Below, piece by piece: positions 44,786 to 52,960 of a DNA stretch of 64,000 bases (positions are counted from its first letter, which is position 1; each line of letters starts with the position of its first letter). The stretch is from NCBI RefSeq assembly GCF_019459225.1, contig NZ_JAIAZY010000004.1, positions 1-64,000 of the forward strand, written 5' to 3'. The position numbers and the translations under genes are program-made. Origin of the DNA: Bacillus sp. IITD106. GTDB taxonomy: Bacteria > Bacillota > Bacilli > Bacillales > Bacillaceae_C. The notes under the pieces were generated by a model. The model did no database searches, was not told the origin of the DNA, and was given only the letters and a program-made list of their open reading frames with translations.

Positions 44786-45469
44786 TTAATCGCCAACCTT
44801 ATAGCCTAAACCGCGCACCGTTTTAATAATGGTTGGATTTTGTGGCTCGTCCTCAAGTTTTTCTCGCAATCTTTTAATGTACACTGTCAATGTATTATCA
44901 TTTACAAAGTCCCCTGCTACATCCCAAATCTGCTCTAATAACTGGTTTCGAGAAAGAACTTGTCCAATATGGTTCGCAAAGATTAGCAGCAAACGATATT
45001 CCAACGCAGTTAAAATAACCTCGACCCCATTTTTATAAACCTTTCCTTCAAGTGTATTGATTTTAATATTGTCTAGTTCAATGAGCATTTTTGACTGTGC
45101 TTGCTTGTTATATCTCCGTAAAACAGATTTAATTCGCGACAAAAGCTCGCGAATACGAAATGGCTTCGTAATATAATCATCCGCACCCATATCCAGTCCC
45201 ATCACAACATTAACTTCATCATCTACAGCAGTTAAAAAAATGACCGGAATATCGCCCTTCTCCTTTACCATTTTGCACAATTCATAGCCACTGCCATCTG
45301 GCAAAGACAAATCAAATAAACATAGAGCAATCTGATCAAGCTGTTCAGCTAATACCTTCTTTGCTGAAGTAGCATCATGGCATAAAATGGTGGAAAAATG
45401 ATCTTGCTGAAGAGAATATTCAAGACCAGAAGCGATTGTTTTATCGTCTTCCACAAGTAAAATTTTCAT
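44786..45469 (-). CDS. OmpR family response regulator
   Basis: 227 aa. LLVEDDKTIASGLEYSL, Asp in CLFDLSLPDGSG, Lys in DDYITKPFRIREL; winged-helix C-terminus with NTLTVYIKRLREKL and IIKTVRGLGYKVGD. First gene of the regulator-kinase pair. It resembles VncR; the FtsX exporter downstream is the probable target. Confidence 0.93.
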   Translation of the reverse strand: MKILLVEDDKTIASGLEYSLQQDHFSTILCHDATSAKKVLAEQLDQIALCLFDLSLPDGSGYELCKMVKEKGDIPVIFLTAVDDEVNVVMGLDMGADDYITKPFRIRELLSRIKSVLRRYNKQAQSKMLIELDNIKINTLEGKVYKNGVEVILTALEYRLLLIFANHIGQVLSRNQLLEQIWDVAGDFVNDNTLTVYIKRLREKLEDEPQNPTIIKTVRGLGYKVGD

Positions 45470-45540
45470 ATGTAGATCACCTTTTCGTGAATCATTATAT
45501 ATAAAGTGTAAGGAATGTGGTTTGAATGTGCAATAACCGT

Positions 45541-45966
45541 CTATCCAAAGTTTCTTAAAAAATCATCCGGAGTATAAACAGCAATATATTCCCGAATTCC
45601 TGTTGTATGAAAATCCTTATCCCCTGTTATAAACATATCGGATTTTGATTTAAGTGCAGATATAAGAATTGGCAAATCTTGAGGGTCTCTAATCTCGGGG
45701 GATTTGTATGATGATAGGTCAAGCGGGGTATAAATTAGTTCAAAATCAAGATTATTTAACATTTGGTCCCATTCTTTTAATTTGGAAGGAAACTTGTTGG
45801 CTATCACTCTATTAATTTCATTTATTGAATGGCTGCAAATCATTAGGTGGTGGTTCATAATAATGATTCTCATAAATTGACGGCATGGGGATGATTCTGA
45901 GATGAGTGCAGAAATGAGAACATTTGAGTCGACAAATATTCTAAATTTATTTTTTACCTTGTTCAT
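45541..45966 (-). CDS. PIN domain toxin component
   Basis: 141 aa. FRIFVDSNVLISALI holds the first PIN aspartate; E in SINEINRVI, D in RDPQDLPILISAL and the final FITGDKDFHTTGI complete the acidic site (COG1569-like). A probable RNase toxin. It overlaps the AbrB-type gene by 20 nt. Confidence 0.88.
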   Translation of the reverse strand: MNKVKNKFRIFVDSNVLISALISESSPCRQFMRIIIMNHHLMICSHSINEINRVIANKFPSKLKEWDQMLNNLDFELIYTPLDLSSYKSPEIRDPQDLPILISALKSKSDMFITGDKDFHTTGIREYIAVYTPDDFLRNFG

Positions 45967-46231
45967 CCCACAAATCCTTTCTTACTTTATTTAATTCTTC
46001 CATCATTTCATTTTCGGTAATGCCTTTTTCTTTCGCTTCTTTGCTGATTGAATTTGCAAATTCATCAAAAGCTACAAGCGCACCCTTTTTTATTATCATT
46101 TTTCCATCCTCTTCCTCCATAAAGATAATCCTGTCACCTACTTCTAATTTTAAAGCCTGTCGAACAGTTTTAGGAATAGTAATTTGCCCTTTTGAAGTTA
46201 CTCGCGCTGATTGTTGTTTGAAAACTCCCAT
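45947..46231 (-). CDS. AbrB/SpoVT-type antitoxin
   Basis: 94 aa. The N-terminal swapped-hairpin domain ARVTSKGQITIPKTVRQAL then LEVGDRIIFMEEEDGK binds DNA; the acidic, helical C-terminus (ENEMMEELNKVRKDLWDE) should hold the PIN toxin. AGGAGGAG precedes the ATG. Confidence 0.9.
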   Translation of the reverse strand: MGVFKQQSARVTSKGQITIPKTVRQALKLEVGDRIIFMEEEDGKMIIKKGALVAFDEFANSISKEAKEKGITENEMMEELNKVRKDLWDEQGKK

Positions 46232-46350
46232 TATTATCTCCTCCTTATTTCCTTATTTCCTTACCCACTTGCAGATATTATATATGAAATTTTGGGTATG
46301 TAAAAGTAGTCCATTTGAAACCCCTTTTATTTTGTTCGGAAATCTTATGA

Positions 46351-46356
46351 TACAAT
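46351..46356 (+). promoter_or_regulatory. Extended -10 of the type I toxin gene
   Basis: TGATACAAT (TACAAT at 46351-46356 with TG upstream) is a good extended -10; the -35 is weak. Transcription would start near 46363, so the RNA 5' end carries TACAGCTACA (46364-46373), which can pair with TGTAGCTGTA (46585-46594) at the 3' end. Confidence 0.6.
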
Positions 46357-46421
46357 ACAAATATACAGCTACATAAGCGAGTGGGCAGCGGCCACATCCT
46401 CGAAGAGAGGAGGTGACGCTG

Positions 46422-46520
46422 ATGGTAACTCTATACGAGGCAATGGTCTTGATGTTTATGTCCTCAAACCTAATCGTATCAGTAGTCGCCGTAGTTATTT
46501 CACTATATAAAAAGAAATAA
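46422..46520 (+). CDS. Type I toxin, holin-like small membrane peptide
   Basis: 32 aa, too short for most gene callers. TLYEAMVLMFMSSNLIV then VVAVVISLYKKK gives one membrane helix with a lysine tail, the pattern of 'putative holin-like toxin' peptides such as TxpA/BsrG relatives. GAGGAGGTGA lies 6 nt before the ATG. An antisense promoter, a long-range 5'-3' pairing and a strong terminator surround it. Overproduction should damage the membrane. Confidence 0.85.
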   Translation: MVTLYEAMVLMFMSSNLIVSVVAVVISLYKKK

Positions 46521-46559
46521 CTCTCCCTCGCTTGGACCAGTGTAGGAGAGCTATTTCTT
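46512..46559. terminator. Hairpin at the toxin 3' end, antisense terminator
   Basis: AAGAAATAACTCTCC (46512-46526) pairs with GGAGAGCTATTTCTT (46545-46559) with one mismatch around an 18-nt loop. The first arm contains the toxin's stop codon region. Confidence 0.85.
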
Positions 46560-46598
46560 CCTCGGGTCGCTGCACTTCATGCAGTGTAGCTGTATGTT

Positions 46599-46630
46599 GG
46601 GATGCCAGTTAGCGTCTGGTATCCCTTTTT
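46599..46630 (+). terminator. Terminator of the toxin mRNA
   Basis: GGGATGCCAG (46599-46608) pairs with CTGGTATCCC (46616-46625, one G-T) around a 7-nt loop and ends in TTTTT. Confidence 0.9.
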
Positions 46631-46709
46631 ATATTATGCTTATATCTATATTATATTCATACCCTTTCCAATTGTAAAGTTAACATATAATAAGGACGGT
46701 GCAGGATTA

Positions 46710-47276
46710 TTGGTTATTCGCAACGAATCAGATATCATTCGCCTAATTGAACAAGATTATTGGATGATGGATATTTTACATCATGCAAAATCACTCGATT
46801 TGCCAGATTGGTGGATTTGTGCAGGATTCGTTCGTTCAAAAGTTTGGGATGAACTACACGGATTTACTTGTCGAACGCCGCATCCAGATATTGATGTCAT
46901 TTATTATGACCAACATGATTTAAAGGAGGAAACAGAAAAAGAATATGAAGACCGTTTACGAGCACTTAATCCAACCATTCCATGGTCAGTTAAAAATGAA
47001 GCGAGAATGCATGTGAGAAATAACGTATCTCCCTATGAATCTTCCATCGATGCAATATCTAAATTTCCGGAAACCGCTACAGCTTTAGGAGTCAAAATAG
47101 ATTCCAACAATCGTATAATATTAACGACACCATATGGAATTCGTGATGTAATTCATTTAGAAGTTAGACCAACTCCTTATATTTTGAAAAATCAACTAAC
47201 CACCTTATATGAAGAACGTATCCGAAAAAAGGATTGGAAATCCACTTGGACGAAATTGAAGATATTTTATTCCTGA
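46710..47276 (+). CDS. Nucleotidyltransferase family protein (DUF925-like)
   Basis: 188 aa from the start used. LPDWWICAGFVRSKVWDELH, PHPDIDVIYYD and LRALNPTIPWSVKNEARMH mark the nucleotidyltransferase family PF06042; the DxD is PDIDVI. Substrate unknown. The open frame reaches back to an ATG at 46602, but that ATG lies in the toxin terminator; TTG 46710 fits the family start (VIRNESDIIRLIEQ) although the ribosome binding site is weak, so the start is uncertain. Confidence 0.82.
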   Translation: MVIRNESDIIRLIEQDYWMMDILHHAKSLDLPDWWICAGFVRSKVWDELHGFTCRTPHPDIDVIYYDQHDLKEETEKEYEDRLRALNPTIPWSVKNEARMHVRNNVSPYESSIDAISKFPETATALGVKIDSNNRIILTTPYGIRDVIHLEVRPTPYILKNQLTTLYEERIRKKDWKSTWTKLKIFYS

Positions 47277-48137
47277 ATGGAGCTGATAAAGCTGATGAGC
47301 GAACAGGTTTTAATTACGGAAAGAGTAAAAAGGATTTTTCGCATTGCCCAGAGAGAAATGAAAGAATCCAATCATATAGCTTTAGCGCCCGAACATCTAT
47401 TGTTAGCTTGTTTTCTTGAAAAAACAGGTGTGCATGGGGAAATCTCATTACGATGTAATATAGATTTAAGTTTATTAAGATCAGCCATTTCCCCTGAAAA
47501 TCCCCCGGTTAAAAGTGAGTTTTTTACAATCCCAGTTACAAAAGAAGTTGAACATGTAATTGATAAGTCAATTATTTTTATGAAAAAATACAATCAAATC
47601 TATTTAAATGAAGGTCATTTACTTAAAGCTTTATTGACTACAAATACGATTGACTCCTATTTATCCGAGAAAGATAAAAAAACGATTATAACTCTTGGAA
47701 CCACCTCACGCGACATGATTACGCACCTCGGAAGCTATACCTTTCCCGACCTTGCACAGCCACCTTTTATTAGAAAAGCAAAAAAGGAAGATTTTCAAAA
47801 CCTAATTCAATTCGTTAAAAAATATTTTTCAGATGAATGGGCACAAACCATTGAACAAGGATTAAGTAAAGAAGATTCCCCTATCTACGTTGCTTTTGAA
47901 GAGGGAAATACTATAGTTGGTTTTGCAGCTTTTGATGTCTATAAAAATAAAAAGGGGTATTTTGGACCAATGGGAGTACAAGCTTCACTTCGAACAAAAG
48001 GAATTGGATATTCGTTATTACATCATTGTTTAAAGGATATGAAGGAAATCGGTTATGAATATGCGATTATTGGAGACGCGGGTCCAATCGAATTTTATGA
48101 AAAGGCTTGTAATGCAGTAGTAATTCCATTGTCGTGA
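47277..48137 (+). CDS. ClpN domain-GNAT acetyltransferase fusion
   Basis: 286 aa. Residues about 10-115 resemble a Clp N (R) domain, with ITERVKRIFRIAQREM, IALAPEHLLLACFLE and a second half with IYLNEGHLLKALL. Residues about 163-286 are a GNAT domain: IYVAFEEGNTIVGFAAF, GPMGVQASLRTKGIGYSLL, IIGDAGPIEFYEKACNA. There is no AAA+ module. The ATG abuts the stop of the previous gene; an inner ATG at 47295 is possible. Perhaps the ClpN part binds protein substrates for acetylation; that is conjecture. Confidence 0.82.
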   Translation: MELIKLMSEQVLITERVKRIFRIAQREMKESNHIALAPEHLLLACFLEKTGVHGEISLRCNIDLSLLRSAISPENPPVKSEFFTIPVTKEVEHVIDKSIIFMKKYNQIYLNEGHLLKALLTTNTIDSYLSEKDKKTIITLGTTSRDMITHLGSYTFPDLAQPPFIRKAKKEDFQNLIQFVKKYFSDEWAQTIEQGLSKEDSPIYVAFEEGNTIVGFAAFDVYKNKKGYFGPMGVQASLRTKGIGYSLLHHCLKDMKEIGYEYAIIGDAGPIEFYEKACNAVVIPLS

Positions 48138-48166
48138 GTACTCTTTATAAGGGCGTGATTCATTTG

Positions 48167-48445
48167 ATGTATATCGTACTTTTCGCTTCTTTATTAATTT
48201 CCTCTATAATATCGATATGGATTTTTAACATCACTAAACATAAGTGGTTAGGTAATTTAGCTGGATTTAGTATAAATACGGTCATGATCGCAGTAGCAAT
48301 GTGGGTGAGTTATATGGTTGACGAGGAAGCTAGGATTTTTGGCTATTCGGAGTTCTATTTGATTATATTTTATATTCCCATTTTAAGCTGGATTAACTTT
48401 TTCATTCTCGAATATGTAAAATTTAAGCAGAAAGTCCTCAATTAA
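48167..48445 (+). CDS. Hypothetical small membrane protein
   Basis: 92 aa with three predicted helices and a basic tail (EYVKFKQKVLN). No family recognised. AAGGG lies upstream of ATG 48167; a GTG at 48134 would overlap the preceding gene. Probably cotranscribed with the two genes before it. Confidence 0.6.
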   Translation: MYIVLFASLLISSIISIWIFNITKHKWLGNLAGFSINTVMIAVAMWVSYMVDEEARIFGYSEFYLIIFYIPILSWINFFILEYVKFKQKVLN

Positions 48446-48468
48446 TTAAGAATGCAGGATACGAAGCA

Positions 48469-48570
48469 ATGGTCTTGATAATAATGATGTCAAGTCTAAT
48501 CCTATCAGTTGTCGCCGTAGTTATTTCAATAAAAAAAGAAATAACTCTCCTTCGCTTTGACCCAGCATAA
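48469..48570 (+). pseudogene. Decayed copy of the type I toxin locus
   Basis: GAAGCAATGGTCTTGAT and GTCGCCGTAGTTATTTCA match the gene at 46422 base for base, and the 3' hairpin (AAGAAATAACTCTCC and GAGAGCTATTTCTT) is kept. The strong ribosome binding site and first codons are gone, and a short deletion before the lysine tail shifts the frame so that the ORF runs on 10 codons. No antisense promoter is seen. Confidence 0.8.
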
Positions 48571-48622
48571 GAGAGCTATTTCTTTACTTTTTAACACTTA
48601 AAACTCCATTGTTTTAAAATAT

Positions 48623-49027
48623 TTATCTTCCCGATTGCCTACTATAATTCCTTAAAATCATTCCGTTCGTTCTAATCATTCCGAACTTTTCATAATAAGA
48701 AACTAAGTTATCATCACAACATAAATCAATCATGTATATGTGATCCAACTCTTTTAGCATCCGGCCAACTAATTCCTTGCCAATCCCTTTATTTTTATAT
48801 TCAGGCAATACTTCTAGAAGTGGAATGTATGCTGATAAAACCCCATCACTAATCGCCGTAATAAATCCTATTACTTGATTAGTAGTATCGTCTATCGCTA
48901 TAACCACATGACTGCTATTTTTTAATAGCTTAAGGTGAGTTTGTGGATTGGGCGGATTAGGCCAGTCCACAAAAAAACCGTTTAACATATCAGACGAAAT
49001 TCCATCAAGGGTATTCAAATATATCAT
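48623..49027 (-). CDS. GNAT family N-acetyltransferase
   Basis: 134 aa. VIAIDDTTNQVIGFITAIS, LLEVLPEYKNKGIGKELV (acetyl-CoA loop) and VSYYEKFGM are present. Short but complete. ATG 49027 lies 9 nt after GGAG. Substrate unknown. Confidence 0.85.
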   Translation of the reverse strand: MIYLNTLDGISSDMLNGFFVDWPNPPNPQTHLKLLKNSSHVVIAIDDTTNQVIGFITAISDGVLSAYIPLLEVLPEYKNKGIGKELVGRMLKELDHIYMIDLCCDDNLVSYYEKFGMIRTNGMILRNYSRQSGR

Positions 49028-49106
49028 GTATATCATCTCCAAATTTGTTGTTCATAAGGTAGATAATATCCATCAAAAATAAAGTAACAAAAAAATAACC
49101 GCCTTT

Positions 49107-49982
49107 TTATCGAGTAGTTTCCATTTGCTCAAGAGCCTTCATGATTGCCTTCGCAACGCCATCTTCATCATTCGTAGCTGTTTCATATTTACAAATATTT
49201 TTTATTTCCTGCTCGGAATTTCCCATCGCTACAGAATGCCCGACAATTTTTAACATTGATAAATCATTATAGTTGTCTCCCATAGCCATCGTGTCTTCTA
49301 ATGATATGCCTTTATCTTCTACATATCTTCTCAGAGCACTTCCTTTACGAGCTTCATGGTGCATGACTTCTATGTTGTTTCGCCCTGAAGAAGTCACTTC
49401 CAACCCACTAATTTTCTTCAGACGTTCACTAGCTTCCATTAGTAATTCTTCATCCATTGAAAAGGCGAGAAATTTATAGACATGGCAGTCTTTTGCGTCA
49501 AAAATAGGTTCAAAATCATTGATTACATGAATGAGTCGCTGATGAAATCGTTCATCGGCAGATTCGCGAATTTTTTCAACATCTTGAGATGGGTTCGCTG
49601 TATGATATATATCGACGAGTACTTGAATTCCTTTTTCATAATCAGTTGTGTACGTTCCGCCCTCGGTGTATAGCTCAAAGTAGATGTTTAGCTCTTCAAA
49701 TACTGAAGTAACTTGAGCCGCAGTAGGGCCATTCAATCCAACAGAGTAGCTGACTTTTCCTTCCTTATCACGGATTTCTCCACCATTTACGCAAATGGCC
49801 GGCAATGTAAGACCAGTCTTATCAAGTACATAACGGACTTCATTATATGCCCTTCCCGTTACAACAACGACATCGATCCCCTTTTCTTCTGCAGCGCGAA
49901 TCGCGCGAATATTCTCCTCACTTATCTCTTGCCTTGCATTCAGTAACGTTCCGTCCATATCAGTTGCAATACATTTAATCAA
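49107..49982 (-). CDS. Cof-type HAD-IIB phosphatase
   Basis: 291 aa. Motif I TDMDGTLLNA, motif II VVTGR, motif III K in EARKGSALRRYVE, motif IV MGDNYNDLSML; a C2B cap lies between. Cof phosphatases act on sugar phosphates, FMN or similar; substrate not deducible. TTG start 9 nt after GGAG. Confidence 0.92.
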   Translation of the reverse strand: MIKCIATDMDGTLLNARQEISEENIRAIRAAEEKGIDVVVVTGRAYNEVRYVLDKTGLTLPAICVNGGEIRDKEGKVSYSVGLNGPTAAQVTSVFEELNIYFELYTEGGTYTTDYEKGIQVLVDIYHTANPSQDVEKIRESADERFHQRLIHVINDFEPIFDAKDCHVYKFLAFSMDEELLMEASERLKKISGLEVTSSGRNNIEVMHHEARKGSALRRYVEDKGISLEDTMAMGDNYNDLSMLKIVGHSVAMGNSEQEIKNICKYETATNDEDGVAKAIMKALEQMETTR

Positions 49983-50048
49983 TTTTCATGACTCCTTCTT
50001 ATGCTATTGCGATTAATTCTAACTGAAAAAGGGTATCAATGCAAAGGA

Positions 50049-50108
50049 AGGGGACGGGTTAAATGGGGACAGGTCTAATTGAACCTGTCCCCTTTGAACC
50101 TGTCCCCA
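50049..50108. repeat. REP-like nested palindrome (GGGGACAGGTT)
   Basis: GGGGACGGGTT, GGGGACAGGT, then ACCTGTCCCC and AACCTGTCCCC form two nested inverted repeats downstream of the beta-CASP gene. GGGGACAGGTT elements of this kind recur in many bacterial genomes, often near REP-associated tyrosine transposases; none is seen here. It could also stop transcription of the MBL gene. Confidence 0.75.
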
Positions 50109-50113
50109 TTTTT

Positions 50114-52825
50114 TCACATTTTTACTTCTAAGGTGTATCCAGTAAGTATATTTAGCTTTTTGTTCACTTGTTTAATTTCCGTATCACTCGGTATGGTATC
50201 TAATTTCACGGAAACAGCTGCCCTGTCAATAAAAATGGAAGGGTTTTTCTTTACATTCCAACTAGATGGCATTAATTCTGTAGCTATACGAATGATTTCA
50301 TTTTGTTTCGGACTCTTCGCATACGTCACAGGCATACCAATCCGGTACGAAAGCTCTTCTAAATCGATTTCATGCCGCTTAGCCATTTCTGGAGAAATAA
50401 AATGGACTTCCATTACAGAGGTATTTCCCTCTTGTTTCATACTTGTTTTATAAATGGTAATATCTCTGTCTTTCGCCCATTTCCTCGCTTCTTCCATCGC
50501 TTGGTTGTTTTCCATTCTCTTGGAGTTCGTTTTAGCTTGATACAATTCATGGTTAGGCGTTTTTCCACCTGCTCCTTTAAACTGTAAATCAAAGCCTGTC
50601 TTTTCTTTAAAATCCTTTATCAGTTTTTCGGCATTTTCTAAGTCATCCACAGAAACTACCACTTTTCGTTCACTCAAATGTATCGATGGTGATTGAATGG
50701 ATTCGCCCAAAAGATTCACTAATTCCGCTTGCAGTAAATCTTGGCGAACTGAATCTGAAAAATAAACAGTCCACCCTGTATCCTTTTGAATTTTTTCCGC
50801 CATTTCCAAACGTTCGTTTTCCAATACAGCAAAAGGAAAATCAAAATAAATAGTAAGCCTTTCTTTATCTGTACCTAGGTGGTCTACCCCACAACGAATA
50901 AAACGCGGATGGCTTTCCAACAAATTTCGAACAAATTCCATAGCGGAGGCCGGATTTACCCGCAGACCTTGAATCGGAAGGTCTAATGCCAATAACCTTT
51001 TTTTCATCAGCGGGTTAATTTGATAAACGGCATTTCCTTCCTGCGTGTATTCCTTATTTTCCTCAGGCAAACTTTGTAACGCCAATGTGACCGCTAATCG
51101 GTTTTCGATATCCTCTATGTTTAATACTTGAAAAATATCCTCTAGAGCTAGGCTTTGAACAGGTAAAAGCTCCCATTGAATCCCTTCCAAATAAGGACGG
51201 CTAAAGGTCATCACTTTGTCAGCAGCATCTTTTAGCTCATTGATTGAACGATTCCAATAACCAATCGTGTCTTTTACTTGCGCTAGACTTAAATGTATTT
51301 GTTTTCCTTTTAACGTCTGACAAACGAGCGTATTCGTCTTCACATGTACATTCATACAAATCGCTAGTTTATAATCTTTGTCAGCTTCCTTTTGATAAAG
51401 TATAACACTTCCAATTTTCTCCCTTAACGGATGGCTCGTTTGAAGCTGATGACGTTTTCCAACGACACCTTTTCCAGACTTTCTTTTTTCAAACGGGTAC
51501 GTTTCTCCGTTCTCAACAAGGAGAGGGTGATATTTCGGATCAAGGATGTTTGCTAACTGATTCCTCGCTTCGTCATCACCATGAACCAATAAAGTGTACG
51601 TTGGATTCAACGTTTGGACAAATCGATTCATTTCGTGGGCATCCGCATGTGCTGAAAGACCATATTTTCCGACACGACATTTAACTTGATAGCTTGTCCC
51701 ATTTAACTCTAAATGGTCGTCTAGTCCATCTGCGATATTTAACAACTTTTTCCCCGGACTTTCCTCGTCTTGATAGCCCGTTATAAAAATCGCATTCTTC
51801 TCATCATGAATAAGCTTTTCTGCATACCAAGAGCTGGCGCCTCCAATTAACATGCCAGAAGAGGCGACTATACAGCCAGGTTTACCAGTCAAAATTTTCT
51901 CTCGTTCCTTTGGATGAACCGCCTTACAACGTCCTTCCGTCAAAAAGGCATCCCCGTAGTTCCGAATACGATAGGAAACGGGACCTTTTAAATAATGTGG
52001 ATAGTTTTTATAAATATTGCTAATAGGTGTAACGAGACCATCAACATAGATTGGAAATTCAGGAATCAACCCTTTATCCATATAATCCTGCAAAATCAGT
52101 AGGACTTCTTGCGCTCTCCCTAATGCAAAAGCAGGAATCAAAGCAAAGCCCCCGCTAGACACAACCTCTGCTACATGATTAGCAAGACGTTTTTCTTCCG
52201 TATCTCGATCTGTATGGGCTCTATTTCCATACGTAGATTCCATAATCAATACATCGGGTTGAATACCATGCGGAACTTTAGCACCCGGGATGGTCCGGCC
52301 GGCCTTAAAACTTAAATCCCCCGTCACAAATATTGTTTCGCCGCCGCCTTCGATCAGAAACATAACCGCTCCTAAAATATGTCCAGCGCGCATCGTTTTA
52401 ATTTTCACATCACCAATTCGTAATTCTCCACTTGCCGGAAAAAGAAGAAGCGATTGAAGCAATGATTGGACTTGCTCCTCCGTATAGGGCGGAAGCGTAT
52501 TAGTCTCTCTACATTTTTGCTCCAATATTTTAAATGAATCCTTCATCATAATATTCATTAAATCAGCAGTAGGCGGTGTCGCGTAGACAGGCACATTTGG
52601 ATAAAGGGAATGAATAATCGGCAAAGCACCAATATGATCAGCGTGGGCATGTGTAACAAGTACAACATCCGGACTTCCTAACCCCTCCAGCATTCCAAGG
52701 GCAGGAAGTGGGTGATCCCCGTGCATTCTCATCCCCGCATCTATTAAAATATTCTTTCCCGCTATTTCAATATAAAGACAAGAGGCCCCGACCTCATTTC
52801 CGCCTCCAAGGACACTTACCTTCAT
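50114..52825 (-). CDS. MBL fold/beta-CASP RNA-processing-like protein with long C-terminal extension
   Basis: 903 aa. The N-terminal 420 residues are a complete beta-CASP metallo-beta-lactamase: THAHADHIGALP (H59, H61, D63, H64), AGHILGAVMF, VTGDLSFKAGRT, MESTYGNR, SSGMLIGGASSWY, and GLSAHADAHE with LLVHGDD, as in CPSF73-type RNases. Residues 430-903 form a second half with alternating alpha/beta segments (for example VVVSVDDLENAEKLIKDF) and no recognised family. It probably processes RNA. Confidence 0.85.
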   Translation of the reverse strand: MKVSVLGGGNEVGASCLYIEIAGKNILIDAGMRMHGDHPLPALGMLEGLGSPDVVLVTHAHADHIGALPIIHSLYPNVPVYATPPTADLMNIMMKDSFKILEQKCRETNTLPPYTEEQVQSLLQSLLLFPASGELRIGDVKIKTMRAGHILGAVMFLIEGGGETIFVTGDLSFKAGRTIPGAKVPHGIQPDVLIMESTYGNRAHTDRDTEEKRLANHVAEVVSSGGFALIPAFALGRAQEVLLILQDYMDKGLIPEFPIYVDGLVTPISNIYKNYPHYLKGPVSYRIRNYGDAFLTEGRCKAVHPKEREKILTGKPGCIVASSGMLIGGASSWYAEKLIHDEKNAIFITGYQDEESPGKKLLNIADGLDDHLELNGTSYQVKCRVGKYGLSAHADAHEMNRFVQTLNPTYTLLVHGDDEARNQLANILDPKYHPLLVENGETYPFEKRKSGKGVVGKRHQLQTSHPLREKIGSVILYQKEADKDYKLAICMNVHVKTNTLVCQTLKGKQIHLSLAQVKDTIGYWNRSINELKDAADKVMTFSRPYLEGIQWELLPVQSLALEDIFQVLNIEDIENRLAVTLALQSLPEENKEYTQEGNAVYQINPLMKKRLLALDLPIQGLRVNPASAMEFVRNLLESHPRFIRCGVDHLGTDKERLTIYFDFPFAVLENERLEMAEKIQKDTGWTVYFSDSVRQDLLQAELVNLLGESIQSPSIHLSERKVVVSVDDLENAEKLIKDFKEKTGFDLQFKGAGGKTPNHELYQAKTNSKRMENNQAMEEARKWAKDRDITIYKTSMKQEGNTSVMEVHFISPEMAKRHEIDLEELSYRIGMPVTYAKSPKQNEIIRIATELMPSSWNVKKNPSIFIDRAAVSVKLDTIPSDTEIKQVNKKLNILTGYTLEVKM

Positions 52826-52960
52826 CTAAATACCCCCCATTGAAACTCTTACTTCCATTATAACGAAAATAGCAACTGATTACCTATCTTTCGGCGGGGT
52901 TAGATTACTAGCACATTTTCACTCATTATTTCGACTACTACTCATCGTTTTTACATTATA

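Larger units (their letters stand above)
46505..46643 (-). ncRNA. Candidate antisense RNA antitoxin
   Basis: A consensus-like promoter on the minus strand, TTTACA (46673-46678), 17-bp spacer, TATAAT (46650-46655), would start an RNA near 46643. It runs against the toxin mRNA 3' end and would stop at the hairpin 46512-46559, whose minus-strand exit is T-rich (TTTATATAG). That gives about 135-140 nt, convergent and overlapping as in txpA/RatA and bsrG/SR4. Confidence 0.7.

Noticed and set aside
46602-46709. N-terminal extension of the nucleotidyltransferase from ATG 46602
   Set aside because: That ATG lies in the toxin terminator stem, no ribosome binding site precedes it, and the added residues do not fit the family.
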